This document shows positions 9,267 through 18,476 of a stretch of DNA of 64,000 nucleotides, piece after piece (position 1 is the stretch's first letter; each line of letters opens with the position of its first letter). The position numbers and the translations under genes are program-made. Source of the stretch: Clostridium swellfunianum (GTDB taxonomy: Bacteria; Bacillota; Clostridia; Clostridiales; Clostridiaceae); contig NZ_JAMOFV010000006.1 of the NCBI RefSeq assembly GCF_023656515.1, positions 3,084,036-3,148,035 on the forward strand. The letters are read 5' to 3'. The notes under the pieces were generated by a model. The model saw only the letters and a list, made by a program, of their open reading frames with translations, was not told the origin of the DNA and ran no database searches.

Positions 9267-10256
9267 GTGAAATTTCTATTTAGGGTGTTAAGCTATATAT
9301 CAATTATAGTTATATTTGTTATATTTAATATCATACTTTTGAATAGTTTAAGAGAAGAAAAGGCAGTGGAAGGGAAAATCAAGCCAAAGATAGTACTTAT
9401 ATCTCATGTCTATTCGAACCCATATTGGCAGTATATAAAGCAAGGCGCTGAAAAAGCAGCAAGAGAAAGAAATGCAGTAGTTGAATTTCAGGGACCAGAC
9501 AGTGCAAGCGTAGAAGAAGGAATAAAGTTTATAAACATGGCCTATGCCGCAAAGGCAAGCGGAATAATCACGTATGTTCAAGATGAAGAAAAGTATAAGC
9601 CTGTTATAGATAGGGTTGTGGAGGGTGATATACCTGTAGTAACTATTGACTCTGATGCTGAAAAGAGTAAACGTTTAGCCTACATTGGAACAGATAATAT
9701 TAAGGCAGGAGGTGTAGCTGCTGAAGAGCTTATCAATCAGGTGGGGAAGGAAGGAAACATAGGAATTATAGTTGGAGGGAACACAGTTAAAAATCAGATG
9801 GAAAGAGTACAAGGCTTTAAAAATTATATAAGTGAAAATTCAGAGCTTTCAATAGCTACTGTTGAATCTTCTGATTCATACCTATTAGAGGCAGAAATTG
9901 CAGCAAAGAAAATACTGCTAGGTAATAGGGATATTAAAGCTATTTTTTGTGCTTCAGCCTTAGATGGAGTTGGTGCAGCAAAGGCACTAACCAAATTAGG
10001 ACTAGCTGGTAAGGTTAAAATTATATGCTTTGATGATTTGCCTGAAACAATTAATGGTATAAGAAACGGTGTAATAACCTCCACCATAGTTCAAATGCCA
10101 AATCTTATGGGATATAATGCAGTAAATATAATAATGAATATAGTTGAAGGCAAGGATACAAAAGGGGTATTCTCAACGGATGTTTATGTTGTTAAAAAGG
10201 AAAATCTTGAAGAGTATGAAAAGGAAAAAGGGGAGTATGGTGGTGAAGCCAAATAG
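9267..10256 (+). CDS. xylFII: Membrane-anchored sugar-binding sensor protein, XylFII-like
   Basis: The protein has 329 residues. A single N-terminal transmembrane anchor (about residues 5-27) is followed by an RbsB/XylF-type periplasmic binding domain with VYSNPYWQYIKQGAEKAARE and VVTIDSDA. It has no lipobox and is not next to its own permease; instead it overlaps a LytS-type kinase gene. In Clostridium beijerinckii this arrangement is the XylFII-LytS/YesN system. There XylFII binds D-xylose outside the membrane and activates LytS, and YesN then induces xylFGH. Gene order here (XylFII, LytS, YesN, xylF, xylG, xylH) matches. The GTG start follows AAGGGGGAT; the nearby ATG at 9265 stops at once. 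Confidence 0.87.
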   Translation: MKFLFRVLSYISIIVIFVIFNIILLNSLREEKAVEGKIKPKIVLISHVYSNPYWQYIKQGAEKAARERNAVVEFQGPDSASVEEGIKFINMAYAAKASGIITYVQDEEKYKPVIDRVVEGDIPVVTIDSDAEKSKRLAYIGTDNIKAGGVAAEELINQVGKEGNIGIIVGGNTVKNQMERVQGFKNYISENSELSIATVESSDSYLLEAEIAAKKILLGNRDIKAIFCASALDGVGAAKALTKLGLAGKVKIICFDDLPETINGIRNGVITSTIVQMPNLMGYNAVNIIMNIVEGKDTKGVFSTDVYVVKKENLEEYEKEKGEYGGEAK

Positions 10257-11739
10257 TTTAAGAAGTAAATTCATAATTTTTGTAGTTATTATAATTACTC
10301 CTATAGCAACCAGCAGTATAGTATCCTTGATGATCAGCAAGAGAATTAACGATCATTATAATTTCATGATGAATAAAATGAGCAGAACTAACCAAATAAA
10401 AACCTATCTTACTAACTCCTTCAACAACTTTAATAAATATATACAGACCAATACCATACAAAGCAAGAATATATACGAAGAAAGTTATAGCGAAGCAATT
10501 GAGAGTTTAAATTATCTTAAGGAAAATTCAGACTTGCAAAGCAGATATATATTAAGAGATGTGGAAAATTCATTAAGAAGCTATAAAACTTCAGCCGATG
10601 ACACAATAAGGATTTATGATAAGCAAAGCGCCATTGATGCTTATTACGGAGGATACGTTAATACAAAGGAAATAGCAAGTTATTGCAATACGTTTATATC
10701 CAAGCTTAGCGACAGTTATCTTAGCTATAATAACGAAGTCTACAATAAATTAAAAGAGAAAGAAACCTTTATCTATAAGGTTTTGGTAACTTATATTGCT
10801 TTTGCGCTTTTGATAAGTATTCTTTATACTCTTATCTTTTTAAAAAATATATTAAATAAGCTTCGTGAACTAGTGCATAACTCAGAAAAGGTTTCTAATG
10901 GTGACTTTACATACTATGAGGGGCAGAAGACTAATATTTATGAGTTGGACATACTATCTGAAGCCTTTAGAACAATGATAAGCAATATTAAAAAGCATAT
11001 TAACTCCTTAAAGGAAACCGCTGAGCTAGAAAAGAAAATAAGAGATGACGAGATGAAGCTTTTAAAGTATGAAAATGCTCTTAAACTTTCTCAGCTGAAG
11101 GTACTTCAATCTCAAATAAATCCTCACTTTCTTTTTAATACCTTAAACTGTATAAATCAAACAGCTATAAAAGAAAAAGCATTAGCAACTGAAAGTCTTA
11201 TAAAATCTGTTTCGGGAATTTTAAGATATAGCTTAAGCATGATGAATAGAAACGCTACTCTAGATGAAGAGATTAATATAACTAAGCAGTATATGTTTAT
11301 TCAGCAGTTAAGATATGAAGAAAGAATAAAATTCACTCTGAATATTAATGCAGATTTAACAAAATTAAAGGTACCTGGAATGACGCTTCAGCCTTTTGTT
11401 GAAAATGCGTTCATCCATGGTATTGAGCCTAAAGAGGAGGGAGGAGAGATTAAAATAAATATTTATGAGAAAGATAATATTTATTTTGTATCAATAGAAG
11501 ACGATGGATGTGGGATAGATGAGGAAACTCTATACAAAATTATTTCGGAGGACTCTAATAAGGAACATATTGGTCATACAACGGGTATGGGAATAAGAAG
11601 TGTTATAGAGAGACTTGAACTGATGTACGACGAAAAAAATATGTTTGAAATAACAAGCAAAAAAGGTATTGGCACAAAGATATATTTAAAGATTCCTATG
11701 AAGGAGTTGAGTGTTTATGCTAAGGCTTCTAGTAGCTGA
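10237..11739 (+). CDS. lytS: LytS/YesM-type sensor histidine kinase of the xylose system
   Basis: The protein has 500 residues, with TM1 at about 12-34, an extracytoplasmic helical sensor (about 35-180), TM2 at about 183-203, a HAMP linker, then a His_kinase domain with phosphoacceptor His297 in INPHFLFNTLN and a HATPase domain (GCGID, GMGIRSVIERL). It would receive the xylose signal from the XylFII-like partner and phosphorylate the YesN-like regulator. Its start overlaps the end of the sensor gene by about 20 bases. ATG 10237 or GTG 10243 (better spaced from GGGGAG) are both possible. A longer frame from 10144 lies wholly inside the upstream gene and is unlikely. Confidence 0.9.
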   Translation: MVVKPNSLRSKFIIFVVIIITPIATSSIVSLMISKRINDHYNFMMNKMSRTNQIKTYLTNSFNNFNKYIQTNTIQSKNIYEESYSEAIESLNYLKENSDLQSRYILRDVENSLRSYKTSADDTIRIYDKQSAIDAYYGGYVNTKEIASYCNTFISKLSDSYLSYNNEVYNKLKEKETFIYKVLVTYIAFALLISILYTLIFLKNILNKLRELVHNSEKVSNGDFTYYEGQKTNIYELDILSEAFRTMISNIKKHINSLKETAELEKKIRDDEMKLLKYENALKLSQLKVLQSQINPHFLFNTLNCINQTAIKEKALATESLIKSVSGILRYSLSMMNRNATLDEEINITKQYMFIQQLRYEERIKFTLNINADLTKLKVPGMTLQPFVENAFIHGIEPKEEGGEIKINIYEKDNIYFVSIEDDGCGIDEETLYKIISEDSNKEHIGHTTGMGIRSVIERLELMYDEKNMFEITSKKGIGTKIYLKIPMKELSVYAKASSS

Positions 11740-13000
11740 TGATGAAAAGTATGACAGAGAGGCGATTATAAGCATACTTAATTTAGCGTTTGGAAATGAG
11801 TTTGATATTAGCGAAGCGAAAAATGGAAGAGAAGCCATTGAAATTTCTGAAAGAATACGGCCTGATATAATAATTATGGATATTAAAATGCCTGGAATAA
11901 ATGGGCTTCAAGCTATTTTAGAAATTAGAAAGTTTCTTCCCAACGCCTACATTATAATTTTAACAGCCTATGACTATTTTGATTTTGCCGTGGAAGCAGT
12001 AAAAAATAATGTTAAGGAATATATCTTAAAGCCCTTCAGCAGATCAGATATAACTGAAAAAATAAAAGCTGCGGCAGGTTTCGTTAACATGGAAAGAGAA
12101 AAGAGAAAAAGAGAAATTGAGAATCAGGAAAGACTATATAATCTTATGCCAGTCTTGGAAAATGAATTGAGCTATTCAATAATAAATAACTCAATAACTT
12201 CCATTGATTATGAAACCTACTTAAGATATTTAGGGGTAGACTTTCAAAAGGCTTGTTCTATGGTTGTGAAGTTTAAAGATGAACCTACTATTAAAAATAT
12301 TAAGGTTCAAATCGGGGAATATGTTAAGGAATATATTGAAAGAAGATATAAAACTATCGCAAGCTATAGATTTACTAAAAATATAGTGTATTTTCTTCAG
12401 CTAAAGGAACAGATGGACGAGTATGAGGCAAGATTTGATATAGTTAATCTGGCAGCAGATATTAGAAGAGAAGTCAGAAGGGTGTTTGACGTGTCTATTA
12501 AAATTGGGATTGGCCAGTTTTATAATGGATTAAATCTAATGCATCAGTCCTATGAGGAAGCTTGTAGCTCTCTTGAGTTTATATCCGAAAGCATAAATGT
12601 CGTTCACTTTCAGGATATAAAGAACAGCATGAATGTGAAGGAAAGCTCTAGTAGTAAAATTCAAGGTATGGAAAAGGAAAAAATTGCTGTATTTAAAAGA
12701 GTAGAGCAATATATTGCAGAAAATATAAAAGAAGAGCTTGACTTGGAGAAAACAGCAGCAAAGTTTAATTTGAGTTCTTATTATTTTAGTAGAAGCTTTA
12801 AAGAAGTTTTAGGGTTCAATTTTTCTGATTATATAAACATGCTTCGAATTAGAAAAGCTAAGGAACTTCTAAAAGGTGACTCTTTGAGCATAAAGGAAAT
12901 ATGCTATTCTGTAGGTTACAGCGATCCTAATTATTTTAGTAAGGTTTTTAAAAAATATGAAGGTGTAACTCCCAGCGAGTTTAAAGTTAAGTTCTTATAG
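11717..13000 (+). CDS. yesN: YesN-type response regulator (REC + AraC helix-turn-helix)
   Basis: The protein has 427 residues. The receiver domain (about 1-120) has Asp55 in IIIMDIKMPG as phosphorylation site, DD near residue 9 and Lys in KPFS. A middle linker domain follows, then a C-terminal AraC-type DNA-binding domain (about 325-427, SSYYFSRSFKEVLGFNFSDYI and VGYSDPNYFSKVFKKYEGVTPSEF). By analogy with the clostridial xylose system it activates the adjacent xylFGH. It overlaps the kinase gene by 23 bases. ATG 11717 is preferred; GTG 11711 is too near AAGGAG. A strong terminator follows. Confidence 0.9.
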   Translation: MLRLLVADDEKYDREAIISILNLAFGNEFDISEAKNGREAIEISERIRPDIIIMDIKMPGINGLQAILEIRKFLPNAYIIILTAYDYFDFAVEAVKNNVKEYILKPFSRSDITEKIKAAAGFVNMEREKRKREIENQERLYNLMPVLENELSYSIINNSITSIDYETYLRYLGVDFQKACSMVVKFKDEPTIKNIKVQIGEYVKEYIERRYKTIASYRFTKNIVYFLQLKEQMDEYEARFDIVNLAADIRREVRRVFDVSIKIGIGQFYNGLNLMHQSYEEACSSLEFISESINVVHFQDIKNSMNVKESSSSKIQGMEKEKIAVFKRVEQYIAENIKEELDLEKTAAKFNLSSYYFSRSFKEVLGFNFSDYINMLRIRKAKELLKGDSLSIKEICYSVGYSDPNYFSKVFKKYEGVTPSEFKVKFL

Positions 13001-13036
13001 AAACTATACAGCAATTTTGCTGTATAGTTTTTTTTT
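13001..13036 (+). terminator. Strong intrinsic terminator after yesN
   Basis: A 13-bp perfect stem (13001-13013 with 13018-13030) with a 4-base loop merges into a run of nine or so T. It separates the sensory operon from xylFGH. Confidence 0.95.
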
Positions 13037-13109
13037 GCGATTTTTCATAGCAAAATTATGCTGCAAAACAAGCAGTATTTTAAAGAAGGTAGGCAAGTTA
13101 TTACGTTGA

Positions 13110-13123
13110 GATAAACGTTTACA
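13110..13123 (+). promoter_or_regulatory. cre-like site upstream of xylF
   Basis: GATAAACGTTTACA matches the catabolite-responsive element consensus except for the initial TG. It contains the core palindrome TAAACGTTTA and lies about 95 bp ahead of xylF. Carbon catabolite control of the xylose importer would be expected. It may instead be part of the YesN target. Confidence 0.45.
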
Positions 13124-13159
13124 AATTATATGATAAATACGTAAATTAAATTATTTTAC

Positions 13160-13217
13160 ATAGGGCTTGAGCATTAATAATACTCAAGTACAAAAAAATA
13201 TTGAGGGGGAATTAAAA
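13160..13217 (+). promoter_or_regulatory. Hairpin-linker-SD leader element upstream of xylF
   Basis: A 23-nt hairpin (13166-13188; 10-bp arms with one mismatch, 3-nt loop AAT) is preceded by a purine tract (AGGG). It is followed by a 21-nt A-rich linker ending in GAGGGGG, the xylF Shine-Dalgarno. The same architecture recurs at 41995-42053 and twice at 59794-59889. The function is unknown; a 5' stabiliser or translational control element is inferred. Confidence 0.6.
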
Positions 13218-14321
13218 ATGAAAAAAATAATTGCTTCAGTGCTGACAGTAGCGCTAACACTTGGGCTAATAGGCTGCGGCTCAACACAAACAAATACTTC
13301 TAATCCAGGAACCGCCACTAGTGGCTCAAAAGACAAATTAATTGGTGTAGCTATGCCAACTCAATCACTTCAACGCTGGAATCAAGACGGAGCAAACATG
13401 AAATCCCAGCTTGAAGCTAAGGGCTACAAGGTTGATCTTCAATATGCAAACAACGATGTAAACACTCAAACACAACAAATAGAAAATATGGTTACTAAGG
13501 GTTCTAAGGTTTTAGTTATAGCTTCTATAGATGGTTCTGCAATATCTGATGTACTTAAGAAAGCTGCAGACAATGGGGTTAAGGTAATAGCTTATGACAG
13601 ACTTATTATGAACAGCAAAAATGTTGACTACTATGCAACCTTTGATAATTTTAAGGTTGGTGTTACCCAAGGCAAATATATAGAAGATAAATTAGGCCTC
13701 AAAGATGGAAAAGGACCTTTTAATATTGAATTATTCGGTGGATCTCCAGACGATAATAATGCAACGTTCTTTTTTAATGGCGCAATGAGCATACTTCAAC
13801 CTTATATAGACAATGGGAAGCTTGTTGTTACAAGTGGTCAAAAGGATTTTACGAAAATAGCAATACAAGGCTGGGAATCAGCTAAGGCGCAGTCAAGAAT
13901 GGATAATCTTATAACTGCTAACTATGCAAGTGGAAAGAAATTAGATGTAGTTCTTTCACCTAATGATAGTTTGGCAATTGGAATAATTGCTTCGCTTAAG
14001 AACGCTGGTTATGGAAATGCTGACAAGCCATACCCAATTATAACTGGTCAAGACTGCGACAAACCAAACGTACTAGCTATGATAAACGGACAACAATCAA
14101 TGTCAATCTTCAAGGATACAAGAACATTAGCTGCGAAGGTAGTAGAAATGGTTGATGCAGTTCTACAAGGCAAAGAAGCAACAGTGAATGATTCAAAGAC
14201 TTACAACAATGGTACTAAAGTTGTTCCCTCCTTCCTTTGCGATCCAGTATATGCTGATAAGAATAATTATAAACAAATACTTATAGACAGCGGTTACTAT
14301 AAAGAATCAGATTTAAAGTAA
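13218..14321 (+). CDS. xylF: D-xylose ABC transporter, substrate-binding lipoprotein
   Basis: The protein has 367 residues. A lipoprotein signal ([20 protein letters not shown], lipobox Cys20) and a Thr/Ser/Gly-rich tether (about 21-35) precede a type I periplasmic binding domain with [16 protein letters not shown] and VIAYDRLI, as in XylF/ChvE proteins. It captures sugar, probably xylose, outside the membrane for XylGH. A longer frame from TTG 13167 exists, but GAGGGGGA just before 13218 and the signal peptide fix the start. Its leader carries the hairpin-linker element, and a hairpin after it may raise its expression over xylGH. Confidence 0.93.
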   Translation: MKKIIASVLTVALTLGLIGCGSTQTNTSNPGTATSGSKDKLIGVAMPTQSLQRWNQDGANMKSQLEAKGYKVDLQYANNDVNTQTQQIENMVTKGSKVLVIASIDGSAISDVLKKAADNGVKVIAYDRLIMNSKNVDYYATFDNFKVGVTQGKYIEDKLGLKDGKGPFNIELFGGSPDDNNATFFFNGAMSILQPYIDNGKLVVTSGQKDFTKIAIQGWESAKAQSRMDNLITANYASGKKLDVVLSPNDSLAIGIIASLKNAGYGNADKPYPIITGQDCDKPNVLAMINGQQSMSIFKDTRTLAAKVVEMVDAVLQGKEATVNDSKTYNNGTKVVPSFLCDPVYADKNNYKQILIDSGYYKESDLK

Positions 14322-14330
14322 GGGAATAAA

Positions 14331-14374
14331 AAATGAAGAATGAGGAATACACATGGATCCTTCATTCTTCATTT
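14331..14374 (+). terminator. Intercistronic hairpin between xylF and xylG
   Basis: A 13-bp perfect stem AAATGAAGAATGA (14331-14343) / TCATTCTTCATTT (14362-14374) lies directly after the xylF stop, with little T-run. It probably protects the xylF transcript or partly terminates, giving more binding protein than permease. Confidence 0.6.
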
Positions 14375-14422
14375 ATAATTACCATTTAGTTTTACAACGC
14401 AAAATTCGTTGGGGGTGAAACA

Positions 14423-15958
14423 ATGGCTGAATTTATACTTGAAATGAAAAACATAATAAAACTCTTTCCAGGAGTCAAAGCGCTTGATAATGTAAATATA
14501 AAGGTTAGGACAGGTGAAATTCATGCTTTAGTTGGAGAAAACGGAGCAGGAAAGTCTACGCTAATGAGTGTGCTGAGCGGCATTTATCCGCATGGTACTT
14601 ACAGCGGAGAAATTATATTTGAAGGAAAAGAATGTGTTTTTAGAGATATTAAAGACAGTGAAAAAGTTGGCATAGCCATAATTCATCAGGAACTCGCACT
14701 TATACCGTATCTTTCTATAGGAGAAAATATTTTTTTAGGTAATGAAAGATCAAAAAATGGAATTATAGATTGGGATACAACCCATGCAAAGGCTTCTGAA
14801 TTTATAAAAAGAGTAGGACTTAAGGAAAATTCTCAAACACTTATTAAAGATATTGGAGTAGGAAAGCAGCAGCTTGTGGAGATTGCAAAGGCTCTTGCTA
14901 AGGATGTAAAACTTCTAATACTAGATGAGCCTACTGCAGCTTTAAATGAAGAAGACTCAAATAATTTATTGAATTTGATACTTGAATTAAAAAAGCACGA
15001 AATTACCTCAATTATTATTTCGCACAAGCTCAATGAAGTTATGAAGGTAGCAGATAGTATAACAATTCTTCGTGATGGTGCAACCATAGAAACCGTGAAA
15101 AAGGATTCCAGGGTAAGCGAAGACAGAATAATAAAAGGGATGGTAGGTCGTGATTTAGTAAATAGATATCCAAAACGTGAAGCTAAAATTGGAGAGGTGT
15201 ATTTCCAGGTTGATAATTGGAGTGTATATGATCCAGTTATTGACGACAGAAAGGTTATAAAGGATGTAAACCTTAAAGTTCATAAAGGTGAGGTTGTAGG
15301 AATATCAGGACTTATGGGTTCTGGAAGAACAGAGCTTGCTATGAGCATCTTTGGAAGAGCTTATGGAAAGCATATTACTGGTAAAATTATCAAAGATGGA
15401 AGAGAACTTGAACTTAAAAATGTACGACAGGCAATAGATAATGGGCTGGCTTATGTTACTGAGGATAGAAAAACAGCAGGACTAGTGCTTATAGATGATA
15501 TAAAAAGAAATATTTCTATGGCAAAGCTGAATAAGTTAAGTAAAAGTCAGATTATCGATGAAAATAAGGAAATTCGTGTGGCAGAGGACTATAGAAAAAA
15601 ACTTAACATTAAATCCTCAAGTATTCTGCAGAAGACAGGAAATCTTTCTGGAGGAAATCAGCAGAAGGTAGTACTAAGCAAATGGATATTTACTGATCCA
15701 GAGGTGTTGATACTTGATGAGCCTACACGAGGAATTGACGTAGGAGCCAAATATGAAATTTATACAATCATAAACAAATTGGCGGAAGATGGCAAGGCTA
15801 TCATTATTATTTCTTCCGAACTTCCTGAAATACTGGGAATGTGCGACAGAATTTATGTAATGAATGAGGGAAGAATTGTTGGAGAGCTTGATAATAAGGA
15901 TGCGTCTCAGGAAAGTATAATGAAATGCATAATGCAGAGCAATAGGGAGGTAATATGA
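14423..15958 (+). CDS. xylG: D-xylose ABC transporter, duplicated ATP-binding protein
   Basis: The protein has 511 residues with two ABC domains, as in all XylG/RbsA-type proteins. Domain 1 has Walker [10 protein letters not shown] (38-46) and Walker [12 protein letters not shown], with a degenerate signature [11 protein letters not shown]. Domain 2 has a degenerate Walker A (GLMGSGRTE), LSGGNQQKV (408-416) and [11 protein letters not shown]. This half-active layout is normal for the family. It energises sugar uptake through XylH. The start follows GGGGGTGAAACA. Its stop overlaps the xylH start. Confidence 0.95.
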   Translation: MAEFILEMKNIIKLFPGVKALDNVNIKVRTGEIHALVGENGAGKSTLMSVLSGIYPHGTYSGEIIFEGKECVFRDIKDSEKVGIAIIHQELALIPYLSIGENIFLGNERSKNGIIDWDTTHAKASEFIKRVGLKENSQTLIKDIGVGKQQLVEIAKALAKDVKLLILDEPTAALNEEDSNNLLNLILELKKHEITSIIISHKLNEVMKVADSITILRDGATIETVKKDSRVSEDRIIKGMVGRDLVNRYPKREAKIGEVYFQVDNWSVYDPVIDDRKVIKDVNLKVHKGEVVGISGLMGSGRTELAMSIFGRAYGKHITGKIIKDGRELELKNVRQAIDNGLAYVTEDRKTAGLVLIDDIKRNISMAKLNKLSKSQIIDENKEIRVAEDYRKKLNIKSSSILQKTGNLSGGNQQKVVLSKWIFTDPEVLILDEPTRGIDVGAKYEIYTIINKLAEDGKAIIIISSELPEILGMCDRIYVMNEGRIVGELDNKDASQESIMKCIMQSNREVI

Positions 15959-17181
15959 TGGAACCTGTTAAAAACACTTCTAAAAATAATGCAGGAACTG
16001 ATATAGTAGACACAATTAAGAATACTTTCAAGAGCAATATAAGACAGTATGCAATGCTTATTGCCCTTGTAGTAGTAATAGTTTTATTTCAGATTTTAAC
16101 TGATGGGATACTTCTTGTTCCTATGAATGTGACAAATTTAGTGCTTCAAAACAGCTATGTAATAATCCTGGCTATTGGTATGACGCTTTGTATATTAACA
16201 GGTGGAAATATCGACCTTTCAGTTGGCTCAATATGTGCCTTTATTGGAGCTATAGCAGGGATGGGCATAATAACTATGAAGATGAATATAGTTATTGTTA
16301 TTGCTTTATGCCTTGTAGTTGGTGTTCTTATTGGAGTATGGCAGGGTTTTTGGATTGCTTACGTAAGAATACCAGCCTTTATAGTAACCCTTGCAGGCAT
16401 GCTGCTCTTTAGAGGACTTACAATTACTATGCTTAAAGGGTTGACTCTTTCACCATTTCCTGAAAACTTTCAATTGATAAGTGCTGGCTTTGTGCCTGAT
16501 GTCTTCAAGGGATTTGTAGTCAAGCTAAACTTAACAGCACTTTTGGTGGGAATTATTATTTCAGTTATATATGTATATTCACAGGTAAAAAAGCGAGCAG
16601 AAAGACAAAAGTATAATTTTGAAGATATGCCTTTCAGACTTTTCATAATTCAACTTGTTGTAATACTGGCCGCAATAAATTTATTTACTTATTGGCTAGC
16701 GTCTTACAAAGGTATTCCAGTTATTTTAGTTCTAATTGGTACACTTATTGTTGTATATTCCTTTTTTACCACAAAGACAGTCCCAGGGAGATATATCTAT
16801 GCCATGGGAGGTAATGAGAAGGCAGCAAAGCTTTCAGGTATTAATACTAACAAGGTACTCTTTCTTACCTATGTAAATATGTCATTACTAGCTGCGGTTG
16901 CAGGAATAGCCTTCAGTTCACGTCTTAATGCAGCTTCACCTCAAACTGGTATGAACTTTGAATTAGATGCCATAGCAGCCTGCTTTATAGGAGGAGCCTC
17001 TGCTTATGGAGGGGTTGGAACAGTTGTTGGAGCAATCATAGGAGCTTTATTTATGGGTGTTCTTAACAACGGTATGTCAATTCTAGGAGTAGGAAGCGAT
17101 ATGCAAATGACTATAAAAGGTTTGGTTCTATTAATGGCTGTAGCTTTTGATGTGCTTTCGAAGATGAAGGCAAAATCATAG
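15955..17181 (+). CDS. xylH: D-xylose ABC transporter, permease
   Basis: The protein has 408 residues with about ten hydrophobic segments and the BPD_transp_2 family stretches [22 protein letters not shown] (written here in part) and [17 protein letters not shown] near the C-terminus. XylH permeases have this length, longer than RbsC. It forms the membrane channel of the xylose importer. The start ATG overlaps the xylG stop (ATGA), with GGGAGG 5 bases upstream; a second ATG follows at 15958. It is the last gene of the operon. Confidence 0.95.
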   Translation: MMEPVKNTSKNNAGTDIVDTIKNTFKSNIRQYAMLIALVVVIVLFQILTDGILLVPMNVTNLVLQNSYVIILAIGMTLCILTGGNIDLSVGSICAFIGAIAGMGIITMKMNIVIVIALCLVVGVLIGVWQGFWIAYVRIPAFIVTLAGMLLFRGLTITMLKGLTLSPFPENFQLISAGFVPDVFKGFVVKLNLTALLVGIIISVIYVYSQVKKRAERQKYNFEDMPFRLFIIQLVVILAAINLFTYWLASYKGIPVILVLIGTLIVVYSFFTTKTVPGRYIYAMGGNEKAAKLSGINTNKVLFLTYVNMSLLAAVAGIAFSSRLNAASPQTGMNFELDAIAACFIGGASAYGGVGTVVGAIIGALFMGVLNNGMSILGVGSDMQMTIKGLVLLMAVAFDVLSKMKAKS

Positions 17182-17287
17182 AGGCTAAAGCTTATCGGGA
17201 TGCTTCAAAATATAATTTACGCTTAAAGTACCCCTTTAATATATAAAATATGTCTTCTGAGCTACTAACTGTGCAAGAGGCTCAGAA

Positions 17288-17340
17288 AAGCCACAAACTA
17301 ATAGTCTTTTGAAACAATTAGTTTGTGGCTTATATTTTGT
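17288..17340 (+). terminator. Terminator after xylH
   Basis: A 15-bp perfect stem (17288-17302 with 17317-17331) is followed by TATATTTTGT. It is the first strong hairpin after xylH and marks the end of the xylFGH unit. Confidence 0.8.
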
Positions 17341-17414
17341 AAATAGCTTTTTAATGAGTAATAAACACTTTTACGCACTAGTGATAATTTCGGTACAAGC
17401 TCCTTTAAACAATA

Positions 17415-17788
17415 TTATTCCCCGCTTGCCAATTTGCTGGAAGTGTTTTGGCCATAATATGCAGTAGCACCATGTTTTCTTAGTAAATGCTTATCTAGTA
17501 GAGCCTGATCAATAGGACCTAGGTTTGGAGTAAGAGCGAAAGAATGGTAAGCCATTATTGGATTCTTTTCTTTAAATGTTTCTACAATATACATTGCCAG
17601 TTTCTATTTCATAATCTATGTTGATTTCCTCAGCAGTCATCTTTCTTGTGCAAGGTATTTCATTATAAAAGTAGTCCGCATGGGTAGTGCCATAAGCGGG
17701 GATTGACCTATCAGCTTGAACCCAAATAGTTGCCCATCTAGAATGAATGTGAACAACTCCATTAATGTCTTTAAAATTATTATATTTA
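17415..17788 (-). pseudogene. araD: Remnant of L-ribulose-5-phosphate 4-epimerase (araD)
   Basis: Translating the minus strand gives pieces of AraD in order: [25 protein letters not shown] and [14 protein letters not shown], then after a frameshift near 17590 IVETFKEK, and after an internal loss AYHSFALTPNLGPIDQALLDK, LLRKHGATAYYGQ and a stop at 17415-17417. Roughly the first 75 residues of the usual 230 are missing. About 35-40 residues around the second conserved His motif (normally HSHGPFAWG) are deleted. It cannot encode an active enzyme. It is a relic of an arabinose operon. Confidence 0.88.
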
Positions 17789-17835
17789 CAGCAGTTTCAA
17801 ATTTGTTTGATTATTTCATAACATCTTAATTTGTA

Positions 17836-18063
17836 TTATCTTAGCATTCTCTGAATACTGTTTCGAATGATTAATTTAGGTTCCATTTTTAAGTTGTTAA
17901 ACTTCTGCCTTCTTTCAATTATAGGCAACATAGCTTTACCAGCCTCAATGCCTAGGAACTCTTTTGGATGAGCGACAGTAGTAAGTTTTATTTCAGAAGC
18001 TAGGGCAAGCTGCGAATCATCAAAGCTAACAATAGATAAATTCTCTGGAACCTTAATACTGTT
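17836..18063 (-). pseudogene. C-terminal remnant of an AraR/LacI-type repressor
   Basis: The minus-strand frame reads N-S-I-K-V-P-E-N-L-S-I-V-S-F-D-D-S-Q, then KLTTVAHPKEFLG, KLIIRNSIQRML and a stop at 17836-17838. This is the C-terminal end of the ligand-binding domain of LacI/GalR proteins. The form with HPKE and a terminal R-N-S resembles AraR (GntR-LacI hybrids). A stop codon interrupts the frame immediately upstream (about 18064), and no DNA-binding part is present. Next to the araD relic it supports a lost arabinose locus. Confidence 0.8.
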
Positions 18064-18122
18064 TCATCTATAAGTCCTGAGATATTTTGATTCAACAAAT
18101 TTTACAGACAAATACGTTCTCT

Positions 18123-18382
18123 TTCGTGAAGATTGTAGGTGCAGCTTTGGGTGAAGCTATTACTTGGAATAGAATATACGACTGCATAGGCGAAGCTGCA
18201 GGCGTTGAAGTGATCATGTTTAAACAGATTTTCTAGTAAAGTGCAAGCCTGATTTTGTTGCGACAGTAAGGTTTGAGCAAGGTGTAAAAATATGTCTGGA
18301 GAATATATTAAACAACCAAGAACTTCAGGTATATGATGAAGAATTTGATAAGTTCTGCGACAAGGTTATTGAAGCACAGTAA
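18123..18382 (+). pseudogene. Remnant of an NAD-dependent sugar epimerase/dehydratase
   Basis: The plus strand encodes ALGEAITWNRIYDCIGEAAGVE and a stop at 18234. After a gap or frameshift come KPDFVATVRFEQGVK, then DEEFDKFCDKVIEAQ and a stop at 18380-18382. These are the late and terminal segments of extended short-chain epimerases (the 'T-W-N-x-I-Y' and 'F-E-x-G' regions). The N-terminal Rossmann part is absent. I regard it as a decayed gene end; the original substrate is unknown. Confidence 0.65.
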
Positions 18383-18421
18383 CCTATAGGGCATGATAGA
18401 AGGTTTGTTCCAGATTGCATG

Positions 18422-18458
18422 AAAAAGTCCCTCAAGCATTAGTTTGGGGGACTTTTTT
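18422..18458. terminator. Terminator between the epimerase relic and the MATE gene
   Basis: A G/C-containing stem AAAAAGTCCCTCAA / TTTGGGGGACTTTTTT has A- and T-runs on its two sides, so it can act in both directions on the converging units. Confidence 0.85.
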
Positions 18459-18476
18459 GTATTGTATAGGAAGTAT

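Noticed and set aside
13160-13217. Riboswitch upstream of xylF
   Set aside because: The leader is too short and simple for a known aptamer; only a single small hairpin is present, so I describe it as a leader element.
17182-18476. Insertion sequence or prophage scar as cause of the gene graveyard
   Set aside because: I found no transposase fragments, terminal inverted repeats or target duplications; simple deletion and frameshift explain what is visible.
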